DNA of 64,000 nt from Bacillota bacterium (GTDB lineage: Bacteria; Bacillota; Clostridia; TANB77; CAG-465), in the NCBI GenBank assembly GCA_023460515.1, contig JAEWPS010000038.1, positions 310,001 through 374,000 of the forward strand, given 5' to 3'. Each line of letters starts with the position of its first letter. Position 1 is the first letter of the stretch. Shown in pieces: positions 56,122 to 64,000 of the stretch. The notes under the pieces are model-generated. The model ran no database searches, was not told where the DNA came from, and saw only the letters and a program-made list of their open reading frames with translations. The translations under genes were made by a program, and so were the position numbers.

Positions 56122-56673
56122 TCATCCTCTCTTTTCAAAAACTTGAATTTTATATATTGCAACATTAGTTACCGCCGAAACAGCTTGTGCAATTTTAGAT
56201 CTTATTTCTACATTACTAGCACCAGCCGCAACAACAATAACCCCTTCGACCTTAGGTGTTTCTGTAGATTCTATAACAACTTTTTTACTACTATTTTCCT
56301 CATTATATACTACAGATCTATCTATTGTCTTTTGACCTTCTTTTTCTTCTTCTTTGGTGTTATAAACGGGATTTATTTTTGTATCACTACTATATGTTAT
56401 CATAACTGATACATTACTTATACCCGAGATTTCCGATAATATTTTAGCTAACTTTTCTTCAACAAAATCCTTACTACTATTTATATTATTATCAATACTT
56501 GTACTATTACTATTAGCTGCATTTTTAATAGAGTTTTCTTCATTTTTTTTATTATCACTAAATATATAAGACGTAGCAATAAATAAAACTACACAAAGTA
56601 TTAGAACATATATAAGTTTTTCCTTGTTCTTATCTTTTGATATGTTTTTTAAAGTTTCTAGATAGTTACCCAC
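56122..56673 (-). CDS. spoIIIAG: Stage III sporulation protein AG
   Basis: Ring-forming component of the mother cell-to-forespore channel. The 183-residue protein has one membrane helix near residues 20-37 and a C-terminal ring-building domain with EGVIVVAAGASNVEIRSKIA, the family's most conserved stretch. It lies between AF and AH as in other spore formers. Confidence 0.92.
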   Translation of the reverse strand: MGNYLETLKNISKDKNKEKLIYVLILCVVLFIATSYIFSDNKKNEENSIKNAANSNSTSIDNNINSSKDFVEEKLAKILSEISGISNVSVMITYSSDTKINPVYNTKEEEKEGQKTIDRSVVYNEENSSKKVVIESTETPKVEGVIVVAAGASNVEIRSKIAQAVSAVTNVAIYKIQVFEKRG

Positions 56674-56675
56674 AA

Positions 56676-57197
56676 TTAATCACCACTTTCTATTACTTCA
56701 ATTTTAGAATAATCTATATCATATTCACTATTTATATATTCCATTATTTTACTTACCTCATTAAGGGAGGTATCGCTTAGTTTTTTTGTCTTTATTCTTA
56801 CTATTTGTACATCATAGTTTTCTGCTAAATTTATATAAATATCAGTTACATTTACCCCTTTTAATGTCAATTTAGTTTCTATATCTTTTTTAAAACTTGC
56901 TATAAATTCATCTTTTACCATATTTTCTTTATTTTTTTCATAATCTTCTACACTACCATCACTATTAATATTTACACTTTCAGAAATATTATCAATAACG
57001 GAAGATACACTTTTTGCTATATCATCACGTTTAAGTAAATTAATTCCTGGAGACACAATTGTAATAGTTGTAACAATTCCAACTAATACATATATATATT
57101 TTTTCATTTTACTTTTTGGTAGTATAAGTTCTAATACAGATACAAATATACCTATACAAAGTAGTGCACTTACCCAATTTTTAAAACTTTCAATCAT
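56676..57197 (-). CDS. spoIIIAF: Stage III sporulation protein AF
   Basis: A 173-residue membrane protein with two N-terminal helices (about 8-25 and 34-52) separated by the family motif LPKSKMKKYIYVLVG, then an exported domain. Part of the engulfment-stage channel; AF also has a ring-building-like fold. It lies 14 bases after spoIIIAE and 2 bases before spoIIIAG. Confidence 0.91.
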   Translation of the reverse strand: MIESFKNWVSALLCIGIFVSVLELILPKSKMKKYIYVLVGIVTTITIVSPGINLLKRDDIAKSVSSVIDNISESVNINSDGSVEDYEKNKENMVKDEFIASFKKDIETKLTLKGVNVTDIYINLAENYDVQIVRIKTKKLSDTSLNEVSKIMEYINSEYDIDYSKIEVIESGD

Positions 57198-57211
57198 TCT
57201 TATCCTCCTAA

Positions 57212-58343
57212 CTACTTAATTATTCCTGATCCTATATTCAGTATTATACCAATTGATATAATAAAGATTATAGCCACTCCAATCAGTATTCCTGACATCG
57301 TCTTATATATTGATGCAAAATTAGATAAAACTTTTAATATTTTTTCGTCTTTACATATTGGTTCACATACTGCAGATAGTATATTGTATATAACACTTAC
57401 AGCTATTATCTTTATGACAGGAATAAACATAACACATATAATAACTATTATTCCTATTACGCCTCCAACTTTACTTACAATTTTTGTAGCACCAACAACT
57501 GTTTCAAAACTATCTGAAAAAAGTTTTCCAACAACAGGTACAAAATTAGATACAACAGCTGAAGTAGTCTTTATAGCTAAAGAATCTACTGATGATGTAA
57601 TAGAAGTTTCCATTGAAAGTATACCTAAAAATATTGTAAGTATAACTCCTATGAGCCAGACAGAACTACTCGAAAACATTTTACTAAGCTTAGAAAGTCC
57701 AATTTTATTATTCAAACTATGTATAATATTAAATGCAACAGATATACTTAAAAATGGTACAATTATATTAGTTATTATATAACCAATAAATGAACTTATA
57801 AACAGAAGTAATGGTTGTATTATACCTGTTGTTGTTATTCCACCAGACGCTATGAGTACTGCCATCAAAAATGGTGATATTACCTGCATCAAGGTTGTTA
57901 CAGTTATACATGTAGTCTTAAATGTAGATATTGTATGTACAAAAGTTGTAATCATTACTATAGATAAACTGAGTAAACAAACAAAATCCGCTATCTGCAT
58001 AATGCCGCTGCCGTTCTTCAATTTCTAAATTTTTAAGAAGCGTAATAAGAACTAATATGATTATTATACTAATTGCACCTTTCAAAGCAATAAATATTTC
58101 TTTTAAAAATAGATTTAATAATTTACCTATTATTGTGTTATACTCTATACCCTTTCCTTCCATAAGATCTTGTGATATATCTTTAACATTGAAAACATCT
58201 CCAAGTTCACTATCTTCTACATGCTTATTCATTATATTTACATATTCTTCAAGTCCTAATTTATTTATTGTTTCCTCAGCATAGATATTACTGCACAGCA
58301 TTATAGCTATTATAATAACAACTATCTTTTTAATAGATCTCAC
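57212..58343 (-). CDS. spoIIIAE: Stage III sporulation protein AE with a +1 frameshift
   Basis: Multi-pass membrane component of the spoIIIA channel, here split over two frames. The first frame (58343-57918) carries the signal peptide, the EEYVNIMNK region and the first helices to LLKNLEIEE. The second (open from 58021 to 57212) carries SGIMQIADFVCLL and all remaining helices. The shift must fall between 58022 and about 58011. Skipping the C at 58013 (GAA-(C)-GGC) joins them into about 376 residues, near the normal length. The zero-frame codon there is CGG. Neighbouring spoIIIA genes are all intact, so loss of this one alone would be surprising. Confidence 0.87.
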
Positions 58344-58348
58344 CGCCT

Positions 58349-58732
58349 TTATATAATACTACTTAGTGAATTAATCAAGGCCGAGATAAGTGGTAAAGAT
58401 AATGATATTATTATAACTTTACCAGCCATTTCAAGTTTAGTTGCTACAGAACTTTCACCAGCATCAATACATATATTCTTACCAAATTCAATTATATATG
58501 ATATTCCTGTTACCTTTAAAATTATTGTAAAAAATTCCTTGTTAATACCAGATTTTAAAATTAAATCATCTAGCATTTCTACTACTCCAGATATCTTTGT
58601 AATAGAAAAAATTAATAGTCCAATACCCGCAACTATAGATAGAGCAAGTGCTATATCTTTTCTCTGCTCTTTTAATGTTAATATCATAAATATAGCAAAT
58701 ATACTAAATCCAACAAGTTTAATTACATCCAT
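58349..58732 (-). CDS. spoIIIAD: Stage III sporulation protein AD
   Basis: A 127-residue protein with about four membrane helices and the family pattern LKEQRKDIALALSIVAG near residues 20-36. Operon position between AC and AE is canonical. Together AC, AD and AE are thought to form the membrane base of the channel. It begins 8 bases after spoIIIAC. Confidence 0.92.
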   Translation of the reverse strand: MDVIKLVGFSIFAIFMILTLKEQRKDIALALSIVAGIGLLIFSITKISGVVEMLDDLILKSGINKEFFTIILKVTGISYIIEFGKNICIDAGESSVATKLEMAGKVIIISLSLPLISALINSLSSII

Positions 58733-58740
58733 TTTATCAC

Positions 58741-58935
58741 CTATAATTTAAATACTGTCTTTACTGTAGAAAATAAAGTTCCTATTTCATTTATTACGAT
58801 CATAAGAACTATTATAAGACCTGTAAGTGTTGTAAGCATTGCTTGATCTTCTCTTCCAGCTTTAGTAAGTACCTGATTTAAAACCGATACCAATATTCCT
58901 ATCCCAGCTATTTTAAATAACAAATCTACATTCAT
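58741..58935 (-). CDS. spoIIIAC: Stage III sporulation protein AC
   Basis: A 64-residue protein of two membrane helices with the family motif VLNQVLTKAGREDQA between them. The ATG at 58935 follows GGAGGAAAG; an in-frame ATG at 58950 overlaps that site and is unlikely. Third gene of the operon. Confidence 0.92.
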   Translation of the reverse strand: MNVDLLFKIAGIGILVSVLNQVLTKAGREDQAMLTTLTGLIIVLMIVINEIGTLFSTVKTVFKL

Positions 58936-58953
58936 ATTTCTTTCCTCCATGCT

Positions 58954-59469
58954 TTAAACAAATAACACAACTATTATTAATCCAGATAAAACCCCAATTG
59001 TTCTATACATTTTAGAACTTTTCAATTTAACTTCATTTGCCTCTTTAATTTGATTTTGCAAGGTTGAGATACTGTTTTGTATTATATTTATTTGTCCCTC
59101 AACATTACTTCTACCTAAATTTTTCAAAGTAGATGTGATTATATTTTTGTCATAAACACTTAATCCTTCTATACCACCAATATTGTCTACGATACTTCTA
59201 TCTATAGCAAACTCTTCATCTTTTAACATGTCGACAGCTATATTACCTATCGCGTATTTTAAAGTTGTTTTAAGTCCCATTCTTGATGTTTCATATGCAT
59301 TAGGTAACAAACTTAAACAATACTTAATTTCATTTTGTACACCTATTAAGAATGATACCATTTCTCTTAGTATATATTCTCTATCATAAAGTTTTCTAGA
59401 TTTTGATATACCTAAATATGTAGTTATACCAATTATAATTAGAGCTAATGACATTTTTAATATAAACAT
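58954..59469 (-). CDS. spoIIIAB: Stage III sporulation protein AB
   Basis: A 171-residue protein with an N-terminal membrane helix (3-20), a cytoplasmic helical domain and a C-terminal helix (155-171), similar in layout to GspF-type proteins. The SRKLYDREYILREMVSFL stretch is typical. It starts one base after spoIIIAA ends. Confidence 0.91.
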   Translation of the reverse strand: MFILKMSLALIIIGITTYLGISKSRKLYDREYILREMVSFLIGVQNEIKYCLSLLPNAYETSRMGLKTTLKYAIGNIAVDMLKDEEFAIDRSIVDNIGGIEGLSVYDKNIITSTLKNLGRSNVEGQINIIQNSISTLQNQIKEANEVKLKSSKMYRTIGVLSGLIIVVLFV

Positions 59470-59470
59470 T

Positions 59471-60379
59471 CTAAACTACCTCCATTTCAACTCTATTAAT
59501 TTTATGTATTTTTTTTATTGTTCCAGGACCATTTTCATTTGATAAAATTACTATATTATCAAATAATCCTTCTTTTATTAAACTCTTTATAGATTCTTTT
59601 TTATAAATATCCTCTATACTTTTACCATGCATTGTAAATATTAATCCAACACCAGATAATGCAGCATATCTTATTGCTTCCACATCTAAATCTGTACCTA
59701 TTTCATCTGTAGCAATTATTTTTATACCCATACTTCTAACTAACATCTCTATACCAATATATTTAGGAACATTAGTTAAAACATCAGTTCTCATTCCTAT
59801 ATCAAGTCCCGGAATACCATTATGCACAGACGCTATTTCTCCTCTTTCATCTATAACCCCTACATTTACTCCAGATACGTTTAAATTAGGTATACCTTGA
59901 CTAAGCTGTCTAATGATATCTCTAAGCATTGTTGTTTTACCACATCCAGGTGGCGATACAATTAATGTATTAGAAAAATTCTTACTATCTACTATGTGAG
60001 TTAATACCTTATCCGCACATCCTATTATCTGCCTTGCTATTCTTATATTCATACTATTAATATTCTTTATATTTTTAATTTTCCCATTATCTATAACGAC
60101 TTCTCCACATATGCCTACTCTATGACCACCTTTTATCGTAACAAATCCTTGATTTATGTCATTTTGAATTGCATATATAGAATTGCTTGAAACTTTTACA
60201 AGAATATCTAATAAGTCTTTAAGCACTGCTATATATTCCAATATAATTTCTTTATTAGATATGTAAATTATAACCTTTCTACCGACTCTAATTCTTATCT
60301 CAGTTATTATACCAGACGAACCTATACCTTGTAACTGTGATTTAATAGACAGCGGTAAAATATTTAATATATCTTCCAT
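59471..60379 (-). CDS. spoIIIAA: Stage III sporulation protein AA, ATPase
   Basis: Secretion-type ATPase that powers or assembles the SpoIIIA channel. The 302-residue protein has the P-loop PPGCGKTT (residues 143-150), a Walker B-like IIATDEIG and the family stretch GGHRVGICGEVV. First gene of the operon. Expression is expected under sigma E in the mother cell; a weak match to such a promoter lies upstream. Confidence 0.95.
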   Translation of the reverse strand: MEDILNILPLSIKSQLQGIGSSGIITEIRIRVGRKVIIYISNKEIILEYIAVLKDLLDILVKVSSNSIYAIQNDINQGFVTIKGGHRVGICGEVVIDNGKIKNIKNINSMNIRIARQIIGCADKVLTHIVDSKNFSNTLIVSPPGCGKTTMLRDIIRQLSQGIPNLNVSGVNVGVIDERGEIASVHNGIPGLDIGMRTDVLTNVPKYIGIEMLVRSMGIKIIATDEIGTDLDVEAIRYAALSGVGLIFTMHGKSIEDIYKKESIKSLIKEGLFDNIVILSNENGPGTIKKIHKINRVEMEVV

Positions 60380-60404
60380 ATTATCACTTCCTAATTTAAT
60401 ACAT

Positions 60405-60434
60405 ATGTTATACTATAATAAGACTGAAATATTT
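60405..60434 (-). promoter_or_regulatory. Possible sigma-E promoter of the spoIIIA operon
   Basis: On the minus strand AAATATT (60434-60428), a 15-base spacer and TATAACAT (60412-60405) partly match the sigma-E consensus (GHATATT, CATACAHT). The match is weak; position and the known biology of the operon are the main support. Confidence 0.35.
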
Positions 60435-60520
60435 GTAAAAAAAAATAGTTAATCTCTAAATATTTTGACTACTTTTATACAAAAAAGATAAAAAAATAAA
60501 TATATGTATAATACGCAAAA

Positions 60521-60549
60521 AAAGAAGCAATATATATAATTGCTTCTTT
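60521..60549 (-). terminator. Terminator of the MFS gene
   Basis: AAAGAAGCAA with TTGCTTCTTT, a 10-bp perfect stem, followed by a T run on the minus strand, about 30 bases after the stop codon. Confidence 0.9.
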
Positions 60550-60579
60550 CTTAATTTATTATTTTATTTTACTATATTT

Positions 60580-61824
60580 TTAAATTTCGTCACTTATTTC
60601 TGTTCCGAATATTTCATCCTTAGAATAGTCCTTAGCATCTAATCCTAACTTGTTTTTTATAAATTTTAATATTAAAAATATAATTAAAATAGAGAAAACT
60701 CCAAGAATAATAGCTGTGTTTTTGGTTCCTGCGTTATCTATTATTATTCCACAAATGAATAGCAATAAAGCCCTTCCAACACCCTCAAACACATAGAACA
60801 CGGATAGTATCTTACCTCTTACTACATGTGTTGTAAAATTATTCATATATTTCTTTACAGATATTCTATATGATCCACTTAAAATACTTTGAATTAGTAA
60901 TATAGCTATTGAAATTACCAATGCAATTTTTTTATCTAATAGTATAACATTAAAAACTCCTAACAATACAATTGATATTGAAAAAACATATCCAATAAAA
61001 GTTAACGTTTTTCTTTTTAACTTTTCTTCTATCCTATATTGAATACTAGACCCTATTCCAACACAAAGGGTTAGTCCTGCAAATATAAGTGAATATTCTA
61101 TTGCACTTACATCTAAATCTACAATTGTACTCTTTTGAATTGTATCTGCAACTTTTATTAATCCAGACATTATAAACGAATATAGAAAAATAGATATAAT
61201 TCTTTTGCTTTTCAGTACTAGTTTAAATCCTTTTAAATATTCTTTTACAGAATTTTTTTCTGGCATATAATCTTCTATATCATCAAAAAAAAGAGAAGTT
61301 ACAAACGCAATAATTCCAAATGTTAACGTACATATAATAGGTAAGTAGTTATTTATTTGAAATAGTGATCCTACAAAAATAGATGATAATGCCTCAAGAT
61401 AATAATACCAAGATACACCTTTCCCCTCTATTTTAGCATAATTTTTTCTGTTATTAGTTTTTTTCAAACTTGCATATAATAGTTGAGTTTCAGATAAACA
61501 TTTTAGACAACTGCCTAATGAACATATTGCTTCAGCAATAACAAACGCAGTAAAGTCTGAACAAACCATAATCATTATCATATGTACTATCCATAATAAG
61601 TTTCCAAATATCATACTCTTTTTTAGTCCAATTTTTTCTACAATATAATTTGTAGGCACTTGAAATACTGCCATAAAAATAGCAGAAAATGCTGACAAAT
61701 ACATTATTTGACCAACTGTTATTCCCTTTGTAATTGTAAAAAAAAGAAATGATATAACTAAATAAAATAGATAATCATATCCAAACATTTTGTATACAGG
61801 ATATATTTTTTCGTTTCTATTCAT
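60580..61824 (-). CDS. Major facilitator superfamily transporter
   Basis: A 414-residue protein with twelve predicted membrane helices. The loop after helix two has the MFS motif A-like sequence NYIVEKIGLKKSM, and the ETQLLYASLKKTNNRKNYAKIEGKG stretch is found in a drug-efflux-like group of Firmicutes. Substrate unknown. It lies 57 bases downstream of spmB and has its own terminator, so it may be co-transcribed with spmAB or have its own promoter. Confidence 0.87.
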   Translation of the reverse strand: MNRNEKIYPVYKMFGYDYLFYLVISFLFFTITKGITVGQIMYLSAFSAIFMAVFQVPTNYIVEKIGLKKSMIFGNLLWIVHMIMIMVCSDFTAFVIAEAICSLGSCLKCLSETQLLYASLKKTNNRKNYAKIEGKGVSWYYYLEALSSIFVGSLFQINNYLPIICTLTFGIIAFVTSLFFDDIEDYMPEKNSVKEYLKGFKLVLKSKRIISIFLYSFIMSGLIKVADTIQKSTIVDLDVSAIEYSLIFAGLTLCVGIGSSIQYRIEEKLKRKTLTFIGYVFSISIVLLGVFNVILLDKKIALVISIAILLIQSILSGSYRISVKKYMNNFTTHVVRGKILSVFYVFEGVGRALLLFICGIIIDNAGTKNTAIILGVFSILIIFLILKFIKNKLGLDAKDYSKDEIFGTEISDEI

Positions 61825-61881
61825 ATTTTACCTCATGGGCTAATTATATCATATATGAATATTTTTTTCTAGTATTTTTAT

Positions 61882-62406
61882 TTAAATTATTCCAATATTT
61901 ATAAGAATAATTGCAGTAATTATTGCTACACTATCTGCAAGTAAACCTGCAATTAAAGTTCCCCTTAAACTCTTAGTTTTAGCTGCAGCAAATAATATAG
62001 TAATTGTGTATAATGTTGTTTCTGTTCCACCCATTATAACGGAAGCCATTTTACCACTTATCGAATCTGGACCACTGTTTTTAAATATATCCATCACTAA
62101 AGATGTAGATGCTGCTCCAGATAATGGTCTAAGTGCCATTAATGGAATTATATCCATTGGTACTCCTAATTTATTTAGAAGTGGAATTACCGGAGTCAGT
62201 ATTATATTTAATGCATTAGTATTTCTTAAAAGTCCTATTGCAACTGTTATTCCAAGTACATATGGGAATATTTTGTATACAATTTTAAGACCATCTATAG
62301 CACCCTCTATAAATAAATTATATACATCTTTTTTTTCCTTTACACCCACAATTATAATAATAAAAATCATTATTGGTATAGTACTAACAGCTATATAATT
62401 TAACAC
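61882..62406 (-). CDS. spmB: Spore maturation protein B
   Basis: A 174-residue membrane protein of the nucleoside-recognition (Gate) family, needed for normal spore core dehydration. It has the stretches LRPLSGAASTSLVMDIF and MGGTETTLYTI characteristic of SpmB. It follows spmA by 13 bases, the usual arrangement. Confidence 0.92.
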   Translation of the reverse strand: MLNYIAVSTIPIMIFIIIIVGVKEKKDVYNLFIEGAIDGLKIVYKIFPYVLGITVAIGLLRNTNALNIILTPVIPLLNKLGVPMDIIPLMALRPLSGAASTSLVMDIFKNSGPDSISGKMASVIMGGTETTLYTITILFAAAKTKSLRGTLIAGLLADSVAIITAIILINIGII

Positions 62407-62419
62407 ATTTTCACCTCTT

Positions 62420-62992
62420 TTATTTAATAATTTTATTTAATATACTAATACTTACTAAACCAACAATAAGTGCAACTATTGTAACAATCCATACAGGAAT
62501 TAAAATGTTAGTAGGATTACTAGATCCATATAATGTTCTAAGGGCTATCATACTAGTAGGTATAAGTTGCAATGATGCTGTATTTATAAGAACAAACTTT
62601 GTCATATTATTACTAGGTTTATCACTTTTATTAACTTTAGCCATAGCTTCAATTGCTTTTATTCCATTAACCGTAGCTGCATTGCCTATTCCTAAGATAT
62701 TACTAGTTATATTTAAAGACATGTTTTTTTCAGCTTCTTTGGTCAATTCCTTTTTATCAAAAAATCTTAATACAAGTTTATTTATTTTATTAGATAATTT
62801 CTCTAACAAAGAAGTATTTTCAAATATTTTAAATAGGCCACTCCAAAAACACATCATACCAGTTAATGTTATTATATTTTCTACAGCTATTTTACTTTCA
62901 CTCATTACTGAACTTGTTACAGCATTCGGATTTCCTGTTAAAAAAGCAATAATTATACTAATTAAAATGATACAAGACCAAATTTTCGACAT
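62420..62992 (-). CDS. spmA: Spore maturation protein A
   Basis: A 190-residue membrane protein, partner of SpmB. The family segments NITSNILGIGNAATVNGIKAIEAM (residues near 92-115) and LINTASLQLIPTSMIALR are present. Expression in the forespore or mother cell late in sporulation is expected from homologues. The gene diverges from the FTR-like small gene. Confidence 0.92.
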   Translation of the reverse strand: MSKIWSCIILISIIIAFLTGNPNAVTSSVMSESKIAVENIITLTGMMCFWSGLFKIFENTSLLEKLSNKINKLVLRFFDKKELTKEAEKNMSLNITSNILGIGNAATVNGIKAIEAMAKVNKSDKPSNNMTKFVLINTASLQLIPTSMIALRTLYGSSNPTNILIPVWIVTIVALIVGLVSISILNKIIK

Positions 62993-63094
62993 TTTTCCCT
63001 CCTAGATAAAATTTGCATTTACTTTTTTAATATATGTGATATAATATATATATATGAACATATATTATTTACTAGTATAGAAGGGGGATAAAAA

Positions 63095-63286
63095 ATGAAA
63101 GGATATGAATTAAATAAAAACAAAGAATATGTTAACCAAATAATAGAAGGAATTTATAGAAAAAATGGTCATTGTCCATGTAGAGTTACTGTTGATGATA
63201 CTACACTTTGTCCATGTGACGAATTTGTAAAAGATAATATTTGTAAATGTAAATTATTTGTTAAAAGAGAAGAAGCAGAAAATTAA
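63095..63286 (+). CDS. Ferredoxin-thioredoxin reductase catalytic-chain-like mini-protein
   Basis: A 63-residue protein with six cysteines in three CxC pairs: C27/C29 (HCPCR), C39/C41 (LCPCD) and C50/C52 (CKCKLF). This matches the pattern of the catalytic chain of ferredoxin-thioredoxin reductase, which holds a [4Fe-4S] cluster next to a redox disulfide. It is shorter than typical chains of about 100 residues and no variable chain or thioredoxin is adjacent. Ribosome site AAGGGGG. It may pass electrons from ferredoxin to a thiol; the partner is unknown. Confidence 0.82.
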   Translation: MKGYELNKNKEYVNQIIEGIYRKNGHCPCRVTVDDTTLCPCDEFVKDNICKCKLFVKREEAEN

Positions 63287-63299
63287 TTCTGCTTCTTCT
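63269..63299. terminator. Bidirectional terminator between the FTR-like and HD-domain genes
   Basis: A perfect 12-bp stem, GAAGAAGCAGAA with TTCTGCTTCTTC, spanning the stop of the plus-strand gene and the end of the minus-strand gene. Confidence 0.9.
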
Positions 63300-64000
63300 T
63301 TATAACTTTTTATCTATATCTACATATATATTATTAACTATTTTCTTCAAACATATTTTATTAAAATCTAATGTATCTATTAACAAAATATACTTATTTA
63401 AATAATCATTTTGCTTTATAGTTTTTAATGTATATTTATAATTTATATCATAAATTTTAGATAGATTACATATAACATTTTCTAGTTCATTATTGACTAA
63501 ATTAACATCAATTATGTGTTTTTTATTTATTTCATTTATAATTTCAGATGACATTGTCATATCTTTATTAATACAATAATCATCCTTAAAATTCCCCTCA
63601 CTTAAACGTTTAAAAATATCTAACTTATTTGCATCTCTTACAATGCTGCAATATAATTTTTCATCTTCTGTAAAGTTATCATCTATACTGTATTTATCAT
63701 GAGTTCTTACCGCTCTTAATATTATTTTATCGTATTTACTATCATATATGAATTGCCTTATTAATCCACTTTCAAGTAAGTCACATCCATAATTAGCATG
63801 ATCAAATATATTATTATCTTCTAATGTATTATTATCCCTTATCTGATCAAATCTTCCTATATCATGTAGTATCCCTATAATATAAGCAAGAAATATTCCT
63901 TCTTTATCTAACCCGATACTTTTTGCTATGATTAATGAATTTTCTGCAACATTTATGGTATGATTATATTTCATAGAAATTAAGTAGTTTGTTTTATCAT
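63300..64000 (-). CDS. HD-domain phosphohydrolase, 5' end beyond window
   Basis: A metal-dependent HD-domain protein. The visible part has NHTINVAENS, the HD pair in ILHDIGRFDQ and a later KLDIFKRL, as in HDIG-type hydrolases of nucleotides or cyclic dinucleotides. The reading frame continues without a stop upstream of the ATG at 63974 and encodes DKTNYLIS before it, which fits the usual lead-in to this motif, so the true start lies outside the window. Substrate unknown. Confidence 0.85.
   Translation of the reverse strand, partial: DKTNYLISMKYNHTINVAENSLIIAKSIGLDKEGIFLAYIIGILHDIGRFDQIRDNNTLEDNNIFDHANYGCDLLESGLIRQFIYDSKYDKIILRAVRTHDKYSIDDNFTEDEKLYCSIVRDANKLDIFKRLSEGNFKDDYCINKDMTMSSEIINEINKKHIIDVNLVNNELENVICNLSKIYDINYKYTLKTIKQNDYLNKYILLIDTLDFNKICLKKIVNNIYVDIDKKL

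Noticed and set aside
40792..58343. Reassignment of CGG to another amino acid as the explanation for the two broken genes
   Set aside because: Reassignment alone would not change the reading frame; in dinB the zero frame stops two codons later, so a frame change is required.
62505..63005. Plus-strand open frame of 166 residues
   Set aside because: Antisense shadow of spmA, which has unmistakable family motifs.

Overview
This is a very AT-rich chromosomal stretch (about a quarter to 30% G+C by eye) from an anaerobic, spore-forming Firmicute, most likely an uncultured Clostridia lineage. The evidence is a complete spoIIIAA-AH operon, spmAB, RNase J, a clostridial-type zinc operon, strong TTGACA-17-TATAAT promoters with AGGAGG-type ribosome sites, and almost exclusive use of AGA for arginine. 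Nearly all genes lie on the minus strand. I saw no tRNA, rRNA, CRISPR array or insertion sequence.

Layout. 1-2877: 5' part of dnaE (minus, runs off the left edge). 3068-4982: asd (plus), then a SplB-like radical SAM gene. 5058-10176: a three-gene ABC exporter operon diverging from a histidine kinase/response regulator pair, with tandem operator-like repeats between them. 10246-13226: HelD-like helicase and a stand-alone peptidoglycan glycosyltransferase. 13365-16765: zinc operon zur-znuA-znuC-znuB-DUF1980-like with a Fur-type operator. 16980-21389: a second ABC exporter operon and a GT2 glycosyltransferase, both ending in nearly the same terminator. 21910-29604: rnj-gltX-ileS-nifS. 30107-32589: accessory genes (prepilin-like protein, an odd-codon HTH-like protein, a DUF308-like membrane protein with a possible papain-like tail). 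32670-39961: glycolytic cluster gapA-pgk-(unknown)-tpiA-gpmI-(unknown)-eno. 40065-41256: a frameshifted dinB under an SOS-like promoter. 41357-44974: a five-gene operon of a COG1964-type radical SAM enzyme, an ICMT-like methyltransferase, a DUF4395-like protein, an Lgt paralogue and a small membrane protein, possibly a lipid-modifying pathway. 45152-55428: small and coiled-coil unknowns, a ureohydrolase-murE pair, a beta-propeller protein, flavin reductase, cysS-femX. 55538-60379: spoIIIA operon with a frameshifted spoIIIAE. 60580-64000: MFS transporter, spmB, spmA, an FTR-like mini-protein and a truncated HD-domain gene.

How the parts fit. Glycolysis, aminoacyl-tRNA synthesis and RNA decay form housekeeping operons. 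Cell-wall genes (GT51, MurE with a non-DAP motif, FemX) suggest a stem peptide carrying lysine or ornithine with a side branch. The spoIIIA and spmAB genes serve engulfment-stage signalling and spore cortex maturation.

The most interesting signal is translational. Two conserved genes, dinB and spoIIIAE, are each broken by a single +1 shift. In both, the zero-frame codon at the shift is CGG, and skipping its C and reading GGN as Gly restores the conserved protein. By hand scan, CGG is otherwise absent in frame from the recognisable conserved genes here. It occurs only near the ends of two small genes and in two unrecognised genes with unusual codons. This could be assembly error, pseudogenes, or +1 frameshifting at a poorly decoded codon.
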